Positions 13,108-26,202 of a stretch of 64,000 nucleotides of DNA are shown here, in pieces. Each line of letters opens with the position of its first letter. Within the stretch, counting starts at the first letter, position 1. The position numbers and the translations under genes were made by a program. The notes under the pieces were generated by a model. It had not been told where the DNA came from and searched no databases. It worked only from the letters and a program-made list of their open reading frames with translations. Source of the DNA: Chondrilla cf. caribensis (taxonomy: Eukaryota; Porifera; Demospongiae; Chondrillida; Chondrillidae); NCBI GenBank assembly GCA_964020155.1, contig OZ026548.1, forward strand, positions 1,541,397 to 1,605,396, read 5' to 3'.

Positions 13108-16100
13108 CGTGCGTGTGTGTGTGTGTGTGTACATACATAGAACATAGACCTACATACATATGTACATACACATGTGTACCTACGTGTATGTAGGTACACA
13201 CTTGATGTGCATGATAACAATAATATGTATGTATATTATGTTTTTTCCCACAGTGTACTGTCCTATATGGATGTACTCATCACTGCTGGGAAGGACGGAT
13301 CCTTGATAGTGTGGAGCTCCAGGATATTGCAGCCACTACACAGCATCAATGCTCACAGCAGAGAGATAATCACCATGGTGACCCACCCCACCAAGCCTCA
13401 CCTGTACACGTCTTCCTCTGACGGGTGTATCAAAGTGTGGGACATGAACACGCTGACAGAAATGTACCAGTTCTACACTTCAGAGAGTAACCTGATGGAC
13501 TTCAACCTCTTTGTGGGGAATCAGGCCTTGTGTTACTCTAGCAAGACTGTCATGATTCTGAACATCAGTATGGTGAGGAGTAGAGCATACACATAGTGGT
13601 ATACGTACGTACATACAGAATATGTATATGCTGCTTGTCATCTGTCTATGTATTTGTATTATGTATTATGTATTTTACGGTAAAAAAATAAATTATGTGC
13701 GAATGTACGTACGTATGTACACACTAGAATATGTATATACATACAATATACGTACATTCATAATACTGTACATACAGTATAATATTAAGTGTATGGTGTC
13801 TAGTACTGTAAAACGGTATTTTCTTTATGTTTAATATCTTCATATACGTACAAATTTTCATTCAGTATACAACAACCTATGTACATATGTAGGTGATGAC
13901 AATTTTGTGCACACATGCTGAGTGTGTAAGTGGTTGTGTTACGATTCCAATCTTCTTGTTTGCAGCCAGACAGTCACTTCTCATCACTCAGCTCCAAAGT
14001 GACTAAACTGTCCCTTTCTACCCAGCCGGGACTACTGATAGCATTGTGTGAGGTACGTACGTATGTGCGTACATGTGTATGTACTGATGTGTATAAATAC
14101 ATGTACTCATTTGGATTGTACGTACATATACACGTATGTACATTAGTACATACTTCAATGTTTGTGTACTATACTTTACTCATGTAAGACGTATGTACTG
14201 TAATATACATATATGTATGTACATGTACTTATGTACGTATGTACGTATGTACGTATATGTCCCATCACCTTTATAAAGGATACTCAGGGAATGGATCCTT
14301 TTACATAATAACATGTATCCTGGTTATTGTAGTCATTTGCTGACCTTTTGGTAGCTAATAATATGATTTATCAGTCAATTGACACATCTGGGGATCTCAG
14401 TGAGACATAGAGGCCTGTTGGTCTTTCTAATGTTGCCACCAATCAGAATACATTACAATAATATTATGTGCAAATGTATAATAAACATACGGACATACAT
14501 GTACGTATGTACATGTGTGCATATTGTCAAACATTTGATAGTACATACGTATGTACATTCCTGGTAGGATGGTGGCATTCGACTGGTCTCCCCAGCTAGT
14601 GGAGTTGTCACTAATGTTGTTTTCCCAGAGTTCACCAACATGGATCATTCCTTTGAGGAGGTGGTGTACAGTAGGGAGCATGCTTCGCTTCTGGTGCTTC
14701 TAAAGACCCACGAAGGTTAGTTGTGCTGGAACCAAGCTACAATCTAGACAACCAGAAGGACTGGGATTAGAGCAACTAATCTGTACAGAGAACTGAGTTG
14801 ATTCAGGCTTCTGGATATGCATGAGTATGCGTATGTGCATATATATGTACATATGTACATATGTACACAATATGGTTATGTACTGTATGTACCTATGTGT
14901 GTATGTACATTTACATACGTATATCTGTATGTTTGCTAGCACTACGGTTAGACCTTTTTACAAAAGATTTTTCATGAGTACAGTCTCTCCAGGCATGACT
15001 TTTTAGTTAGTACAAATCTACTGTATGTATACTCGCATACACATAAGTGTATTGGTTACAATAGCAAACCAGCTCTAATGGTAGAGAAAGTGAGTAACCA
15101 GGGTGATGCTACACATACATACATACATACATAGGTCTGACTGTATTGCATATGTAGTATATATGTGGTACATACCTATGTACTTACTGCTCAACAGTGA
15201 TGCGGTGTGTGAATGTGTCCACTTTTGCCCTCGGCAGTGATGATATTTGATGCGACGGTGAACCCATGTTCATGCCAAGCACTGTGCACTCCTGATAGCC
15301 CAGAGGATGGGGTCTCGTGTCTCACACAGGTTGGTGACTATATCACTCCATGTGCATACATGCATGTATACATATGAATGTAGTAATGTACGTACAGTAC
15401 ATACATGTTCGTTGGCAAGAGTGTGACAAAAATAACAATGATCTCCATTTTATTTTTTCAATCTCTACAGAGAGATTATGCTCATCTGCGTGCATACGTA
15501 TGTACTGTATGTGTCTCTCCATGTACGTATGTACTGTTCTAACACAGCATTCTCCCCATATGTATGTAATAGGGTTGTGTGTTCTATGATGGTGTGGAGG
15601 TGGAGTTGATATTTGCTGGTCACCTATCAGGGTTCATATCCCTCCTCAGCAGCAGTTCGGTCACAATGAAGGCCAGTGTTGGAGGACATAAAGGAGCTAT
15701 ACGTTCACTATCTTTGTCCCCTTCTCACCCACAACTTCTCTCGTTTAGCTCTGATTGCTGTCTTAAAGTATGGTCCCTACCTCTCCACTACGGGGATCTC
15801 AGTATGTCCGCACTACTCACAATCACACTTGGTGAAGAGGGTCCAATCTCTCATGCCGTCCTATCTCATCACACCATCTGTCTCGGGTACAACATGGGGA
15901 CTGTTAAGACTATCAGTGTTTCTGATCATGTGGATGATGGGAACAAGGTTGACGTTCTACAACTGATGGATTTGAAGACCTTTACACACAGTCAGTCTGA
16001 AAGGCATATTGGGACACTCCTATCGCTTTCAACATCTCAGCACCTTCCCTTATTTTGCACTCTGGCCGAGGACAATTATGTAAAACTCTGGAATTTAGAG

Positions 16101-19100
16101 TGTCTTCTGCTACGCGAGTTGCACCTCGGCGTTGGCCTGAGTGGGACTTGTGTTGTGGGCAATCCTTGCATGGTAATTGTGGCTTCTAGGAATAACTTGT
16201 GGGTAACAGAAGAAGTTATCACGGAAGGAGATGGCAATCTGGTTGGCAAAAGAAGTTCAATATGTTCCTCTAAACATCTCACTCCTAAAAGGGAGCAAAC
16301 GTCTGTGTCATTCGATCCATCGGTACAGTTCTGGTGAGTACAGTCTTTGTGCCTACATACGTACAATTAAACATAAGTAATCGTGTATTGTGTACTCACT
16401 ACTTGTGTATTGTTGTGTACTCACTACTTGTGTATTGTTGTGTACTTAATATTTATTTATAATATTGTTGTATATTCCCATATACTCAATCATTGGTTAT
16501 TATTGGGTATTCTTGGGTACTCACACCTCACTGCAGTGAGGTGTGCGACCACACATGTATGAGAACTAATACACTGTACATATATACACCTGTACATACG
16601 TAGTTACGTATATACAATATGCACATTGCACAAAGTATGCACATTTATTTCACATATTGTAGGTACATATATATCCAAATATACATATGTACATACATCT
16701 GTATGTATATTCCATTTGTAGCACGTATGTGTATTATAAATTTTGCTGTTTATACGTACATACATACATTTTGTACAGGTATGACCCATCAAGGAGCAAG
16801 CGTCAGAGTGTAGACCCCCACTCACCTTCGGGAGGATTACTTGTACCGCCACAGTCCACACCAGCATCTGGTGATGGAGGCAGGGAGATGTTGGATAAGG
16901 GTTCACACGCAGAACGCAAGATGACCTCCACTCGATCTCGGGATGTGGTTGAACCTCGTGCTGGTCTGAATGACCTCAAGGCCAAAATTGCCATTTCTAC
17001 TGGGGGCGTGTCTAATAGGCGGGGCAAAGAGGACATGATATATGCCGGTGGTCGCCCTGGAGACGATGGTCTCAGATTGAATACAAGCAAACCAATCAGA
17101 CTGATGTCCTTGAGCCAGGTCTCCTCCATGTCTCAAGGGATAGGGGATAATATTGAGGTTTGTATATGGTCATAGGTAGTTATGTACATGCATACGATGT
17201 ACACTAGGTGTAACATACATATGTATGTACAACTTATAGTTAGAAAGGTATGTAGGTACGTACATGCATACATACCTTCATGCAAACAATCGCGATGTAC
17301 ACTAGGTGTAACATACGTATGTACAACTTAAAGTTCGAAAGGTATGTACATACGTACATGCATACAAACCTTCATGCAAACAATCGCGGTGTACACTACT
17401 AGGTGTAACATACGTATGTACAACATGAAGTTAGAAAGGTATGTACGTACGTGCACCTGTAAGCCCCTATGGTGTGTTGGAGATAAGCACATACGTACTA
17501 TATATGCACATACAAGCAAAATTCTGCTGTACTGTACTGAAGTGCATACGCATGTACACATGCACAATACACACTGTATGCAAGTTTACTAGGTTGAAAT
17601 TATAATAAGATAGAGAACTGAGCTCTGTATGCATTCCTTTGGTCATTATTTTGCAGTGTTCAGCAGATGCTGTTGAGAGACACCGTTCAGCTGATGTCAG
17701 CCAGTTCTATGCCAATCTCAATGAATTTGGAAAACATCCTCCCTTCCACATCCCAAGGAGTGTGCTCCTGGGGAATCCTTACTACCCTTCAGCACAATAT
17801 CCGATAGCACCAGATGGTGAGTTCTAAGAGATCATTCACCATATTCTTATATGTATGTATAGTAAAAACCAGTATATTCTAGTATGCTATATTCTTGTAC
17901 AATAACTCTCATACATTCTAATGATATCCACTCCAGGTTTCATTCCAAATTCTGTTATCAGAGGCAAATTCACATTAAGAAAGATTCCAGAAGGAGATAT
18001 CTCTACACAGCAATCAGTTGACGATTTGAGCTTCAACCTGTCCTCAATCCTGGCAGGCAAGCGGAGACAGAGGTCAACCATACCAATAGAGAACAGCACA
18101 TCTTCCTTGTCATTTGGGCTGTCTTGTAGGAGCTCCTTCGACTCAACTGGTAGAGTATCTACCGAAGGAGAGACATCATTGGGGACAACGACCATTGGGA
18201 GCTTCTTGAAGGATTTCAAAGAAGGAGTACCGAAGAAGCCTCAAACTGCAAAGAAATCTGCACCAATCTCAAAAGGTCACTCACGCCTCCATTCTGTTCA
18301 ATACATACGTATATGTATACATACGTATGTACATATTTGCATACATACGTACATGGTAATAGCTGGGATTTCTACTTTTGTATGTGTGGACCAACTATAT
18401 ACCTACGTATGCATATATGTATCTACATATTATACGTATATTCACTGTGTGTAATCATTACCAAGAACCATGTATAGTCTGTGATAATGTTGTAAAGAAA
18501 GAGTGCACACAATAGGGGGTGTACATATGTATACGTACATACGTACATGCACACAATTTCAACAATAATACTAAATACTTATGTACATACAGGAAGTGTT
18601 GGATATATTTAATGTATGTATACATGCGTATGTATATTCTGCTATGCTTATGTATGGGTACAGATGAAAGTAATACATAATAATACATACATACGTACTT
18701 GAGTGGAAGTCAGTGTACCAATCAGTCAGAACTCACTATTGAGACAATAATCCCGAGGTCATCTGGAATTACTTGGTTGTACAGTATGTACGTACATACA
18801 TATGTATAATTGTTGCATGAGTATAATTATATTCATAAGTTGAATATCTCCTCCTTCCATCCCCACCCCCACACAGGTTTGACCCTTCCTTCAAGACCAA
18901 GACCGAAGATCGACCTGGAGGAGATTGACCTGGATCTCAGCATGGGCTACACTGGAAGGAGAAGAGTACCAAAAAATTTGAAAAAGAAGGTTTGCGTACT
19001 TCATATAAACAACACCCACATACGTATGTACATACAATTTTAAGTACATATTCTTGCCAAGATACATAATTTCTGTACAAATAGATACTGTCATGTACGT

Positions 19101-21564
19101 ATGTACATAATACTATAATAATTTTTGTTTTTCTGTTAGCCCCACCCACAGCCAAGACCCAGTGGGGCGGGGTCGGACTCATGTGACTCCGACTTCCCGA
19201 TGTCCCGATCACCCACCCCCTACTCTATTCCAAACCCTCGGAGTAGCTCGCTGTCCTCGGCATCATTTGGGGAGACCTCGCAGTCAAACACAGCCTCACA
19301 ACACCACACTATCCCGGAAACAGCAAGAAGGACATCCTCACAGTACTCACACACACGCAGGTTTGTTGATGCACAAATTCACTCCAACACATATGTACTA
19401 AGTGTTGTGCATATAATATATGAATGTATTGTATGTACCTAGGGTACTTGTGTAGATATACGTAGTATGTGCATATGAGTGAGTAAATACAGTGGAACCC
19501 CACTTACGTAAAGACCACCTCAGCACTACAACCACTCCAGTATTGACCACTATTTCTCAGTCCCAGGAATTTCTGCTAGGACTATTTTCCAATTTACCAT
19601 AGGTCGCCTCAATTGCATGCGAGGTTTTATTATACGTACATATGAATATGTGTGTACATACACATTTCCATACATACGTATGTAGCCCCCTCACTCACAT
19701 ACATGAATAATTATGATCCTCTCGGTAGGGCCCCTGATAGATACATATAATATTCCACATTTGTACACATGGTCACCACCAGGTGGTAGAGCATATCTCA
19801 CAGTTCCTCACTGTATCAAATGATATTACTTACATAATAATATTATAGGAAATCACATACCCTGAATACACGTGTGTACGTACCTACATATGCTAATATT
19901 ATAATAACATTATACATGCATACTTGAATGTACGTATGTATATTTTTGTAGATATGTGTACATGTGTACTGGTTTTTGCCCACAACCTTGTACTCAACCG
20001 TTAGACTGTCAGCCAGTTTGAGGAAGTCTTCAGGGGGTGGTTTCCCCCTGGTTCCCCGTGGTCTGAGGGCGAAGAGCGGTTCTACTTTGGGTTTGTTGGA
20101 GCGCATAACTTCACAGGAGTGGTACCCAAGGTGCTCTGGTACAAGGCCACTCTCAGCAAAGACGGTTGTGGACAATCTCAGTAAGTACATTACCTTCTGT
20201 ACCTACATACGTACGTATGTATGTACGAATGTATTTACTGATGCAACATATACGTACATACGTATGTACAACATACATACGTATGTATGCTGCAATATGT
20301 ATCTACTTATGTATGTACGTACGTACGTACATACTACACTAATGTATAGATAAATTTACATGTACAGTATGTATACAGTGGAACCTGTATTAAATACCAC
20401 CCCTACATGCATTAAAGACTAACCTGTCCCAAGCGACCACTGTTGAAACTACGTACATATTAAATGCACAACCTCAATATGCTGATATACACCTCCATAT
20501 GAAGACCACCTGTCTACAGAGACCACCCTTCCTTTGTTCCTTGATTGTTCATTATGGATAGGTTACGCTGTGTCCATAAAGATGCATATTCAAAATACTG
20601 TGATAATATGACATATATGTATGTATGTATGTGAATCTCGATACGGTACAAACACAAATGCATTCAATGCCACAGTATGCCGTGTTGAGCAACAATACCA
20701 CTTCATTTATTTGTTTACGTTTTGTGTTATTATAAACATCTGTTCTCTGGTCTTGTCCACTCACAGTCGAACTGATAGAAACAACCAAATCAACTCATGT
20801 ACTCCAGAAGGTGTGCACTTCACTGGAAGAGATTCACAAGTGAGATTCTATAACCAGTTTGTGTTAACATATGTACCTGGATGCATCCATGCATCATACA
20901 TTCAATGTTGAATGATACGTGTATGCAGAACATATCATAGTGCCTAAATTTCAAGAAGTGCAATATCATGCTTGAAATAGAAATCCATGATATGGAGTAG
21001 ACTGGTCTGTACAAAATGTACATCTTGACCATTCCTTACTAACATATACAGTTACATACTGTATATACTATAGGTATATGCATATACGTACACATACGTA
21101 TATACGTATGCATAATACACATATACTGTATATACGTATATGTGTAAACAACTGTATACAACTAAAGTACATATGCTGTACTTTAGTTGTATGGTAGAAC
21201 ATAATTATTATGTACTGTATGTGAATATATAGGTCTGAACATTATTTTATTGTAAACTTTTCTTCAGTGCTAATCTGTGTCCACAAGAAGCCTACTCAAC
21301 GATTGAGGAAATCATTACTCAACTATTGCAGAAAAGGTCGAATAGTTCAAAGGTCACACTGCTGGAGATGATTACACGTATTGGGCTACGAAGTCGACGC
21401 CTGTTACAGTCTCTCATACCACTACTGGGAAGTCGGGACACCGGAGTGAGAGAGGCTACCTTTGCTGCTCTCGATGAGCTAGCTGGAGTGACCAACAAGA
21501 AGGAATTGGGAGAGCTGATGGTTGAGTTGGGACTCATTACTAAGACTAAGATTGTCAACAATGA

Positions 21565-21614
<50 letters not shown>

Positions 21615-22610
21615 TGTGTGTGCATGTGTGAGTGTGTGTGTGCATGTGTGTGAGAGTGTGTGTGTGCATGCATGTGTGTATGGACTGTATTCATATACCC
21701 CACTTAAAAATACTTCATAGGTTGAGGTGCTGGAAGAACTGGCACAGAGACTTCAAAATGACCAAAAATCTCAGGTGTGTACATATATATATGTTCATGT
21801 GTAAATACGTACCTACATTGTGTGTGCTGTACCATACACAGTTCCCTATTGCGACATCAACATGGCGTTTTACTTACATACGTATGTATGTACATACTGC
21901 ATTGATCTTATGCTCATTTGTAGGGTATTAATTCTCTGAAGATCCGCTTTACCGAGGAAGTTAGAAACCAATCTTCGGGAGACAATACAGATAATCTCAG
22001 TCTCTCTATTGAGGACCAGTCTGTGGAGGTCGCACACTCCGAAGGCAATCATCCCACCTCTGCAAGCACCACAAATTACTCACACATACATCTACCACTG
22101 AGTGATTATGGCTACACAGAGCAGGAGGGAAGAGCAGAGAGCAAAGATGGTGACCCTGATTCTTCATTTCAGAATGTGAATTCACATGAAATGGATGGCA
22201 GGTCTTCTGAGGAACACCACGAGTCCATCAGTGCCTTATCATACAGGACCCTTGCAGACAGTGCTGAGGCGCTTCTAGAGGCCAGTAAAAAGAGGCGAAA
22301 TGGGAGAATGAAGACACACCCAGCACTGAAATTAGCTCAGTGCAATGTCAGCAGTCATAAGGTTAACAGCAAACAAGAACCCACCAGTGACCAGAACAAC
22401 CCCGGAACAAAGGAACTACTGAAGTGTGTCCCTGTTCCCCTACGCCATTTACTGTTGAAAAATCCCTCTCAGCTGCCGGTAGAAATAATTTCATTTCTTT
22501 ATGGAAGGAAAGGTGTCTCACCACAGAAACTAGGACACAAGTACAGGTGGTGTGAGGTCTACCCAGTGGTCCAGGGATCTGTTAACCATCCTTTACCTAG
22601 AACCAAATGA
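11196..22610 (+). CDS. WD40-repeat protein with HEAT/Arm-like C-terminus (WDR97/WDR87-like)
   Basis: Twenty exons with GT-AG junctions and continuous phase: 11196-11246, 11417-11556, 11670-11727, 12202-12429, 12717-12853, 13254-13572, 13966-14052, 14568-14715, 15238-15329, 15573-16333, 16779-17157, 17657-17816, 17937-18275, 18877-18989, 19140-19360, 20005-20180, 20767-20839, 21268-21565, 21721-21774 and 21924-22610, about 1506 residues. WD40 blades are clear in GKDGSLIVWSS, SSSDGCIKVWDMNTL, GGHKGAIRSLSLSPSHPQLL, SSDCCLKVWSL and AEDNYVKLWNLECL. A Ser-rich linker follows. A HEAT-like stretch (TLLEMITRIGLRSRRLLQSL, LLGSRDTGVREATFAALDEL) then leads into a basic tail ending PLPRTK. WD40 plus HEAT order resembles WDR97/WDR87, thought to be ciliary or sperm proteins; exact orthology is not proven. 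The start is uncertain: the frame stays open upstream of 11196 without an ATG. The exon at 20005 uses a weak acceptor chosen because it restores phase. Its last exons were copied twice downstream. Confidence 0.8.
12550..12618. repeat. (AC)n microsatellite
   Basis: Intronic AC run with one phase slip (acaaca), between WD40-gene exons 4 and 5. Confidence 0.95.
13043..13130. repeat. (GT)n microsatellite
   Basis: Long intronic GT run interrupted by gcgtgcgtgcgt near its 3' end; a shorter GT run lies at 12891-12925 in the same intron. Confidence 0.95.
19489..19625. repeat. Dispersed 'tacagtggaacc' repeat, copy 1
   Basis: Begins tacagtggaaccccacttac and continues with spaced gaccac motifs (aagaccacc, acaaccact, ttgaccact). 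It lies in the intron before the exon at 20,005. It shares its start and internal gaccac pattern with 20,372-20,545 and with the minisatellite unit at 6777-7460. Confidence 0.6.
20372..20545. repeat. Dispersed 'tacagtggaacc' repeat, copy 2
   Basis: Begins tacagtggaacctgtattaa and contains aataccaccc, aagcgaccactg, gaagaccacctgtctacag and agaccaccc. It is a second copy of the intronic repeat at 19,489. The family looks like a widespread short interspersed or MITE-type repeat, but I cannot name it. Confidence 0.6.
21156..21192. repeat. Perfect 16-bp stem hairpin
   Basis: atacaactaaagtaca, a 5-nt loop tatgc, then its exact reverse complement, in the intron before the exon at 21,268. The same intron also holds runs of tatacgta/catacgta palindromes. 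Confidence 0.75.
21566..21668. repeat. (GT)n microsatellite at the edge of the triplicated unit
   Basis: Pure, then interrupted, GT repeat immediately after the exon ending at 21,565. Matching GT runs stand at the same relative place in the two downstream copies (26,083 and 30,058). Confidence 0.95.
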
Positions 22611-23837
22611 TTATCATTATAACTTCTATTTACTAATTAAATTTCAAATCCAATGCATGCAATTCCATATTATAATAGTAAATTACTGCCAGTATAATAT
22701 ACAGTGGATGCCCAATATTTGTATATATATATATTATATTATATATATTGCCGTAGTAATTTAATAATTATAATGTACGTAAATTTTTTATGCCCCAAAG
22801 AGAACGTGCCACTTGCCATCAATTCTAGTTCTGCTGTTATGCTCATCACAGCAGAACAGTCAGCATCAAATTTGCAGTTATTCAAAAGAAGTTTTGAATA
22901 ATTCACATTAGCACCACTCGAGTTACTGTGCCATCTTGAATGCCTACATGAATATTCTTACCAAGTTCTTCCTGCATACATTAGGTACTGTAATGCTAAT
23001 ATAGTGCATACAATGTACATGATGCCATTGATACCATAGTGTGAATCTGATGTCATATATTGTTGGCCTTTCCATTAGCCCAAGTGCAACCCACGTGCGC
23101 AGCCAAAACCCAGTTACAGGATGCCAGTTCTACACTGCAAATATCTTTTGTGCATTTCATGTTAACGCATCGTTGAACTATCCATATCATCATTATTATA
23201 AGGGGAGTCAAGTACAGAACATAATACCATGTTCACACATGCTCCCAATGACAACCATAGAAATGCCAGAGCAAGAGTTAGTGAGAGACAAAACGATCAT
23301 TATTCAAATCAAGGAATAAATGATACAATAAAAACAAAACCAAAACCAAAGCCTCGGACACAGGGGTATAGGCAAATAAACATAAAATGTCATATGCCGT
23401 CCCTGGCAAGGCAGGGGTGAAAAATGTTTCCATTGGCGAAACTTGATGCGTCATTTTGGTGGACAGCAGTTCGCAAATTGCGGGTAGGGTTCCTTAATTT
23501 GCTGCCACCAGTCGTCGTTACAGGCTGAGATAATCCAGGATTTTCCACCCCAAATGGTCGCATTACTAGTCATTATATTCATTTTGGTTGGCAATCCTCT
23601 TCCACACTTCAAAATCTTAGCGATATTTCGTGCCTCTTCTTCCTCTCATACCATGTGTTGTCAGCCATCTTCCTCACGTGATAGTAGTATAGAGTTGAAG
23701 AGAATAGAGCATTTTCGACAAATGTATTTGTGGACCCTCCTATGTAGCAAGGTTAAACATCACAGATAGATATTCGATGAATAATAATATTAATATATTA
23801 GATCTACTCCACTAGTGATTGCATAAACATTCGATTC
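22611..23837. other. Spacer after the WD40 gene, with a collagen-like gene relic
   Basis: AT-rich spacer, repeated at 27,075-28,059. At about 23,118-23,176 a piece reading CQFYTANIFCAFHVNAS resembles the GYQFYTTDGFxAF region of the collagen-like family, so an older broken family member lies here. No other gene is supported. Confidence 0.55.
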
Positions 23838-25097
23838 ATGTACGAAATATCCGCCGTAGAGGGAGGAGGAAAGTTTTTCGCATTTTTCAACAACCCCTTG
23901 GCCTTCGTATTCTTGATCGTCTGTTTGATTGGGATTGTTCTCCACAATCACAACGAGATGGTTCAACTGAGGACCAGAGTCAAAGAGCTGGAAAGTTACT
24001 TTACGGAGAAGCCACCGAGACCAAAACCTTCAGATAAACGCCCCTCAAAAGACGAAATCTTGAAAGCCGAAGGTATGGAAGGTCTAATGACAGCAGCCAT
24101 TTCTGACGTAGTCGAACAGAAACTAGCGGATATAATAGACTGTGCTCCCGACGATCATGAGTGCACCCTCAAACCAGGACCGAAAGGGGACAAGGGAGAA
24201 CTGGGACCTAGTGGTAAACAAGGTGGAAGAGGAGAGAAAGGAGATCGTGGAGACATTGGACCACAAGGTGAGAAGGGGGAGCTGGGACACACTGGTTACA
24301 AGGGGGAGAAAGGTGAAGTTGGTGCTAGAGGGGATCAAGGACAACCAGGCGAGGCAGGTCCAGTTGGCTCTCCTGGTGTTGTTAGCAAAGATGATATTGC
24401 AAGAGTCACGCAAACTGTACAACAGAACATTTCCTCTCAACTCAATGACTTCAACAAATTCATGAAAGACATCCAATCAACATTCACCAAATGTGGGATC
24501 TACAGCTTGAACTGGACGCGTGTTACATACATCGATACCACTCAGGGGACAACTTGTCCAGCTGGTCTTCGTGAGGTTACCAATAGTGAATTGAACAAGA
24601 GAGCATGTGGAAAAACTGTGGATGTTGGTTGTTCCTCTCTGACCTTCCCAAGTGGGGGAAACTACACACACGTTTGTGGACGTGCTCGAGGATACAAGTC
24701 CAGCAGTACAGATGGATTTCTTAGATATGGTGGTGGAACCACACTAGATACTACATACGTCGACGGACTGTCCATTACTAGGGGCAGTCCCAGGAAGCAC
24801 ATATGGTCGTATGCTGCTGGTTCAAGTGGTTGTCGCTGTCATTCTCAAGAATCTGAACATTATAGACCTACCTTTGTTGGTAATGACTATTATTGTGAAG
24901 TAGGTAATTCGTGGGAAGATCCCCTCTGGGACGGAGAGGGCTGCAAACAACCAGAGAACACTTGTTGTCAGAGATCTGGATGGTTTCATAAAGAGGTCCC
25001 TCCCACCACTGACAATATTGAGGTCAGATGGTGTTGTGATGAGTCAAGGGGAAATGAAGACTTCTACACTGACATTGTGGAGATATGGGTCTTGTAA
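23838..25097 (+). CDS. Membrane-anchored collagen-like protein, copy 1 (C1)
   Basis: Single open frame of 419 residues, no intron. Residues 1-18 are cytoplasmic-type ([14 protein letters not shown]..). Residues about 19-36 ([18 protein letters not shown]) are a membrane anchor, suggesting type II orientation. A coiled-coil-like segment ([15 protein letters not shown]) follows, then a Gly-X-Y collagen stretch at about 114-180 ([10 protein letters not shown].. to GSPG). Residues 218-419 are a Cys-rich C-terminal domain with [71 protein letters not shown] and DIVEIWVL. I associate this domain with large sponge gene families; its function is unknown. The order is like membrane collectins. Flanked 3' by the conserved tail (taacagttagcataaaggta). 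Expression as a trimer is inferred from the collagen stalk. Confidence 0.9.
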   Translation: MYEISAVEGGGKFFAFFNNPLAFVFLIVCLIGIVLHNHNEMVQLRTRVKELESYFTEKPPRPKPSDKRPSKDEILKAEGMEGLMTAAISDVVEQKLADIIDCAPDDHECTLKPGPKGDKGELGPSGKQGGRGEKGDRGDIGPQGEKGELGHTGYKGEKGEVGARGDQGQPGEAGPVGSPGVVSKDDIARVTQTVQQNISSQLNDFNKFMKDIQSTFTKCGIYSLNWTRVTYIDTTQGTTCPAGLREVTNSELNKRACGKTVDVGCSSLTFPSGGNYTHVCGRARGYKSSSTDGFLRYGGGTTLDTTYVDGLSITRGSPRKHIWSYAAGSSGCRCHSQESEHYRPTFVGNDYYCEVGNSWEDPLWDGEGCKQPENTCCQRSGWFHKEVPPTTDNIEVRWCCDESRGNEDFYTDIVEIWVL

Positions 25098-25890
25098 CAG
25101 TTAGCATAAAGGTACATGTATCAGGAACTCACACCACACATTGTACTTGATATCAACAAACATTACTACGTAGTATGTACATGAGTAGTTTGATGTGAGT
25201 GGAGCTGAAGTACATAGGAAATCATACAATTGTAGTGTGTCCACACACTTGTATGGTCTTGCTATATTCTGTACTCTCTTTAATAATGACATTCATATAC
25301 ATTGGTTCAGTGAATCGCTATATGCAATGACAACTGCATACCACACACACTGTACCAGTACAGTACTGACACACTTGTACAACTGTACATTACACATGTG
25401 GTGAATAATCACAAAATGGTCCATAGGATATCAAATTTAACGGATAATATCAGAGTACAGTAGGTATATCAACTGTCAAACATTAAGGGATCATCATACA
25501 AACCAGTGATAATGCATAGTACAGCACCTACATAGTGGAACTGAAGTACACAGGAAATCATAGATTTGTAGTGTGTCTACACACTTATATGGTCTTGCTA
25601 TACTCTGTAGTCTCTTAATATTAATAATGAAATTATTTTGTGAAATTATTTTGCATTCAGGGCGATCACTACATATAGGGTAAGCATGAATGCCATTATG
25701 AACAGAGATAGGCATTGACAATGCACACTGTACAAACAAACACATACACATGTGATACAAGCACAGTCAATGCATACAATTGCTCAGCTACTGTACAATT
25801 TGGTTGCTAGTACAGTCTGTGTGCTATTCCCCGGTATGGTCAATGTGTTAGTACAGTCCATGTGCTAGTATAATCCATGTGCCAAGAAGC

Positions 25891-25979
25891 AAGCTACACA
25901 CATGTTTGTGTACATGCTCAAGAATACCAGTTTCACAGTACTGATGGCTTTTGTGCCAGACATGATTATACAATTCTAC
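25891..25979 (+). pseudogene. Relic of collagen-like C-terminal domain
   Basis: Translates to THVCVHAQEYQFHSTDGFCA, clearly matching [20 protein letters not shown] of intact copies, but alone, with no neighbouring domain sequence. The same relic occurs at 29,840-29,928, showing that the break preceded the unit duplication. Confidence 0.75.
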
Positions 25980-26077
25980 AGTACATGCCTCATGAAAGGT
26001 TTTCCATGCAGACATCAGAGAATTGCTGTAGTGGTCAATTACTGAAATTTGATGACAGTTGGGGTACACTACACATG

Positions 26078-26082
<5 letters not shown>

Positions 26083-26147
<65 letters not shown>

Positions 26148-26164
26148 CGTGTGCGTGTGTGTGT
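26083..26164. repeat. (GT)n microsatellite, unit 2 boundary
   Basis: GT run with gcgtgcgtgtgcgt near its end, in the same relative place as the tract at 21,566. Confidence 0.95.
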
Positions 26165-26202
26165 ACTGTTTCCATATCATACTCCACTTAACAATAATTC
26201 AT

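Larger units (their letters stand above)
25098..26202. other. Spacer with conserved 3' flank of the collagen-like family
   Basis: The first 250 bp are the 3' flank shared by all family members (ggtacatgtatcaggaactc, acactacgtag-type segment, tgtgtccacacacttgtatgg). Further on are a family relic (25,891-25,979) and a GT tract. No gene is supported. Confidence 0.6.

Noticed and set aside
12851..13220. Long open frames of Cys-Val or His-Thr repeats across GT/AC tracts (also at 26,059, 29,987, 47,035, 49,531, 61,500 and 63,186)
   Set aside because: They are translations of dinucleotide microsatellites on both strands; no flanking coding signal or homology.
24162..24380. Collagen stalk as sign of a bacterial or viral collagen-like protein
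   Set aside because: Signal or anchor types, TATA promoters, intron-rich neighbours and the animal gene context fit a resident metazoan family; no sign of transfer in base composition by eye.
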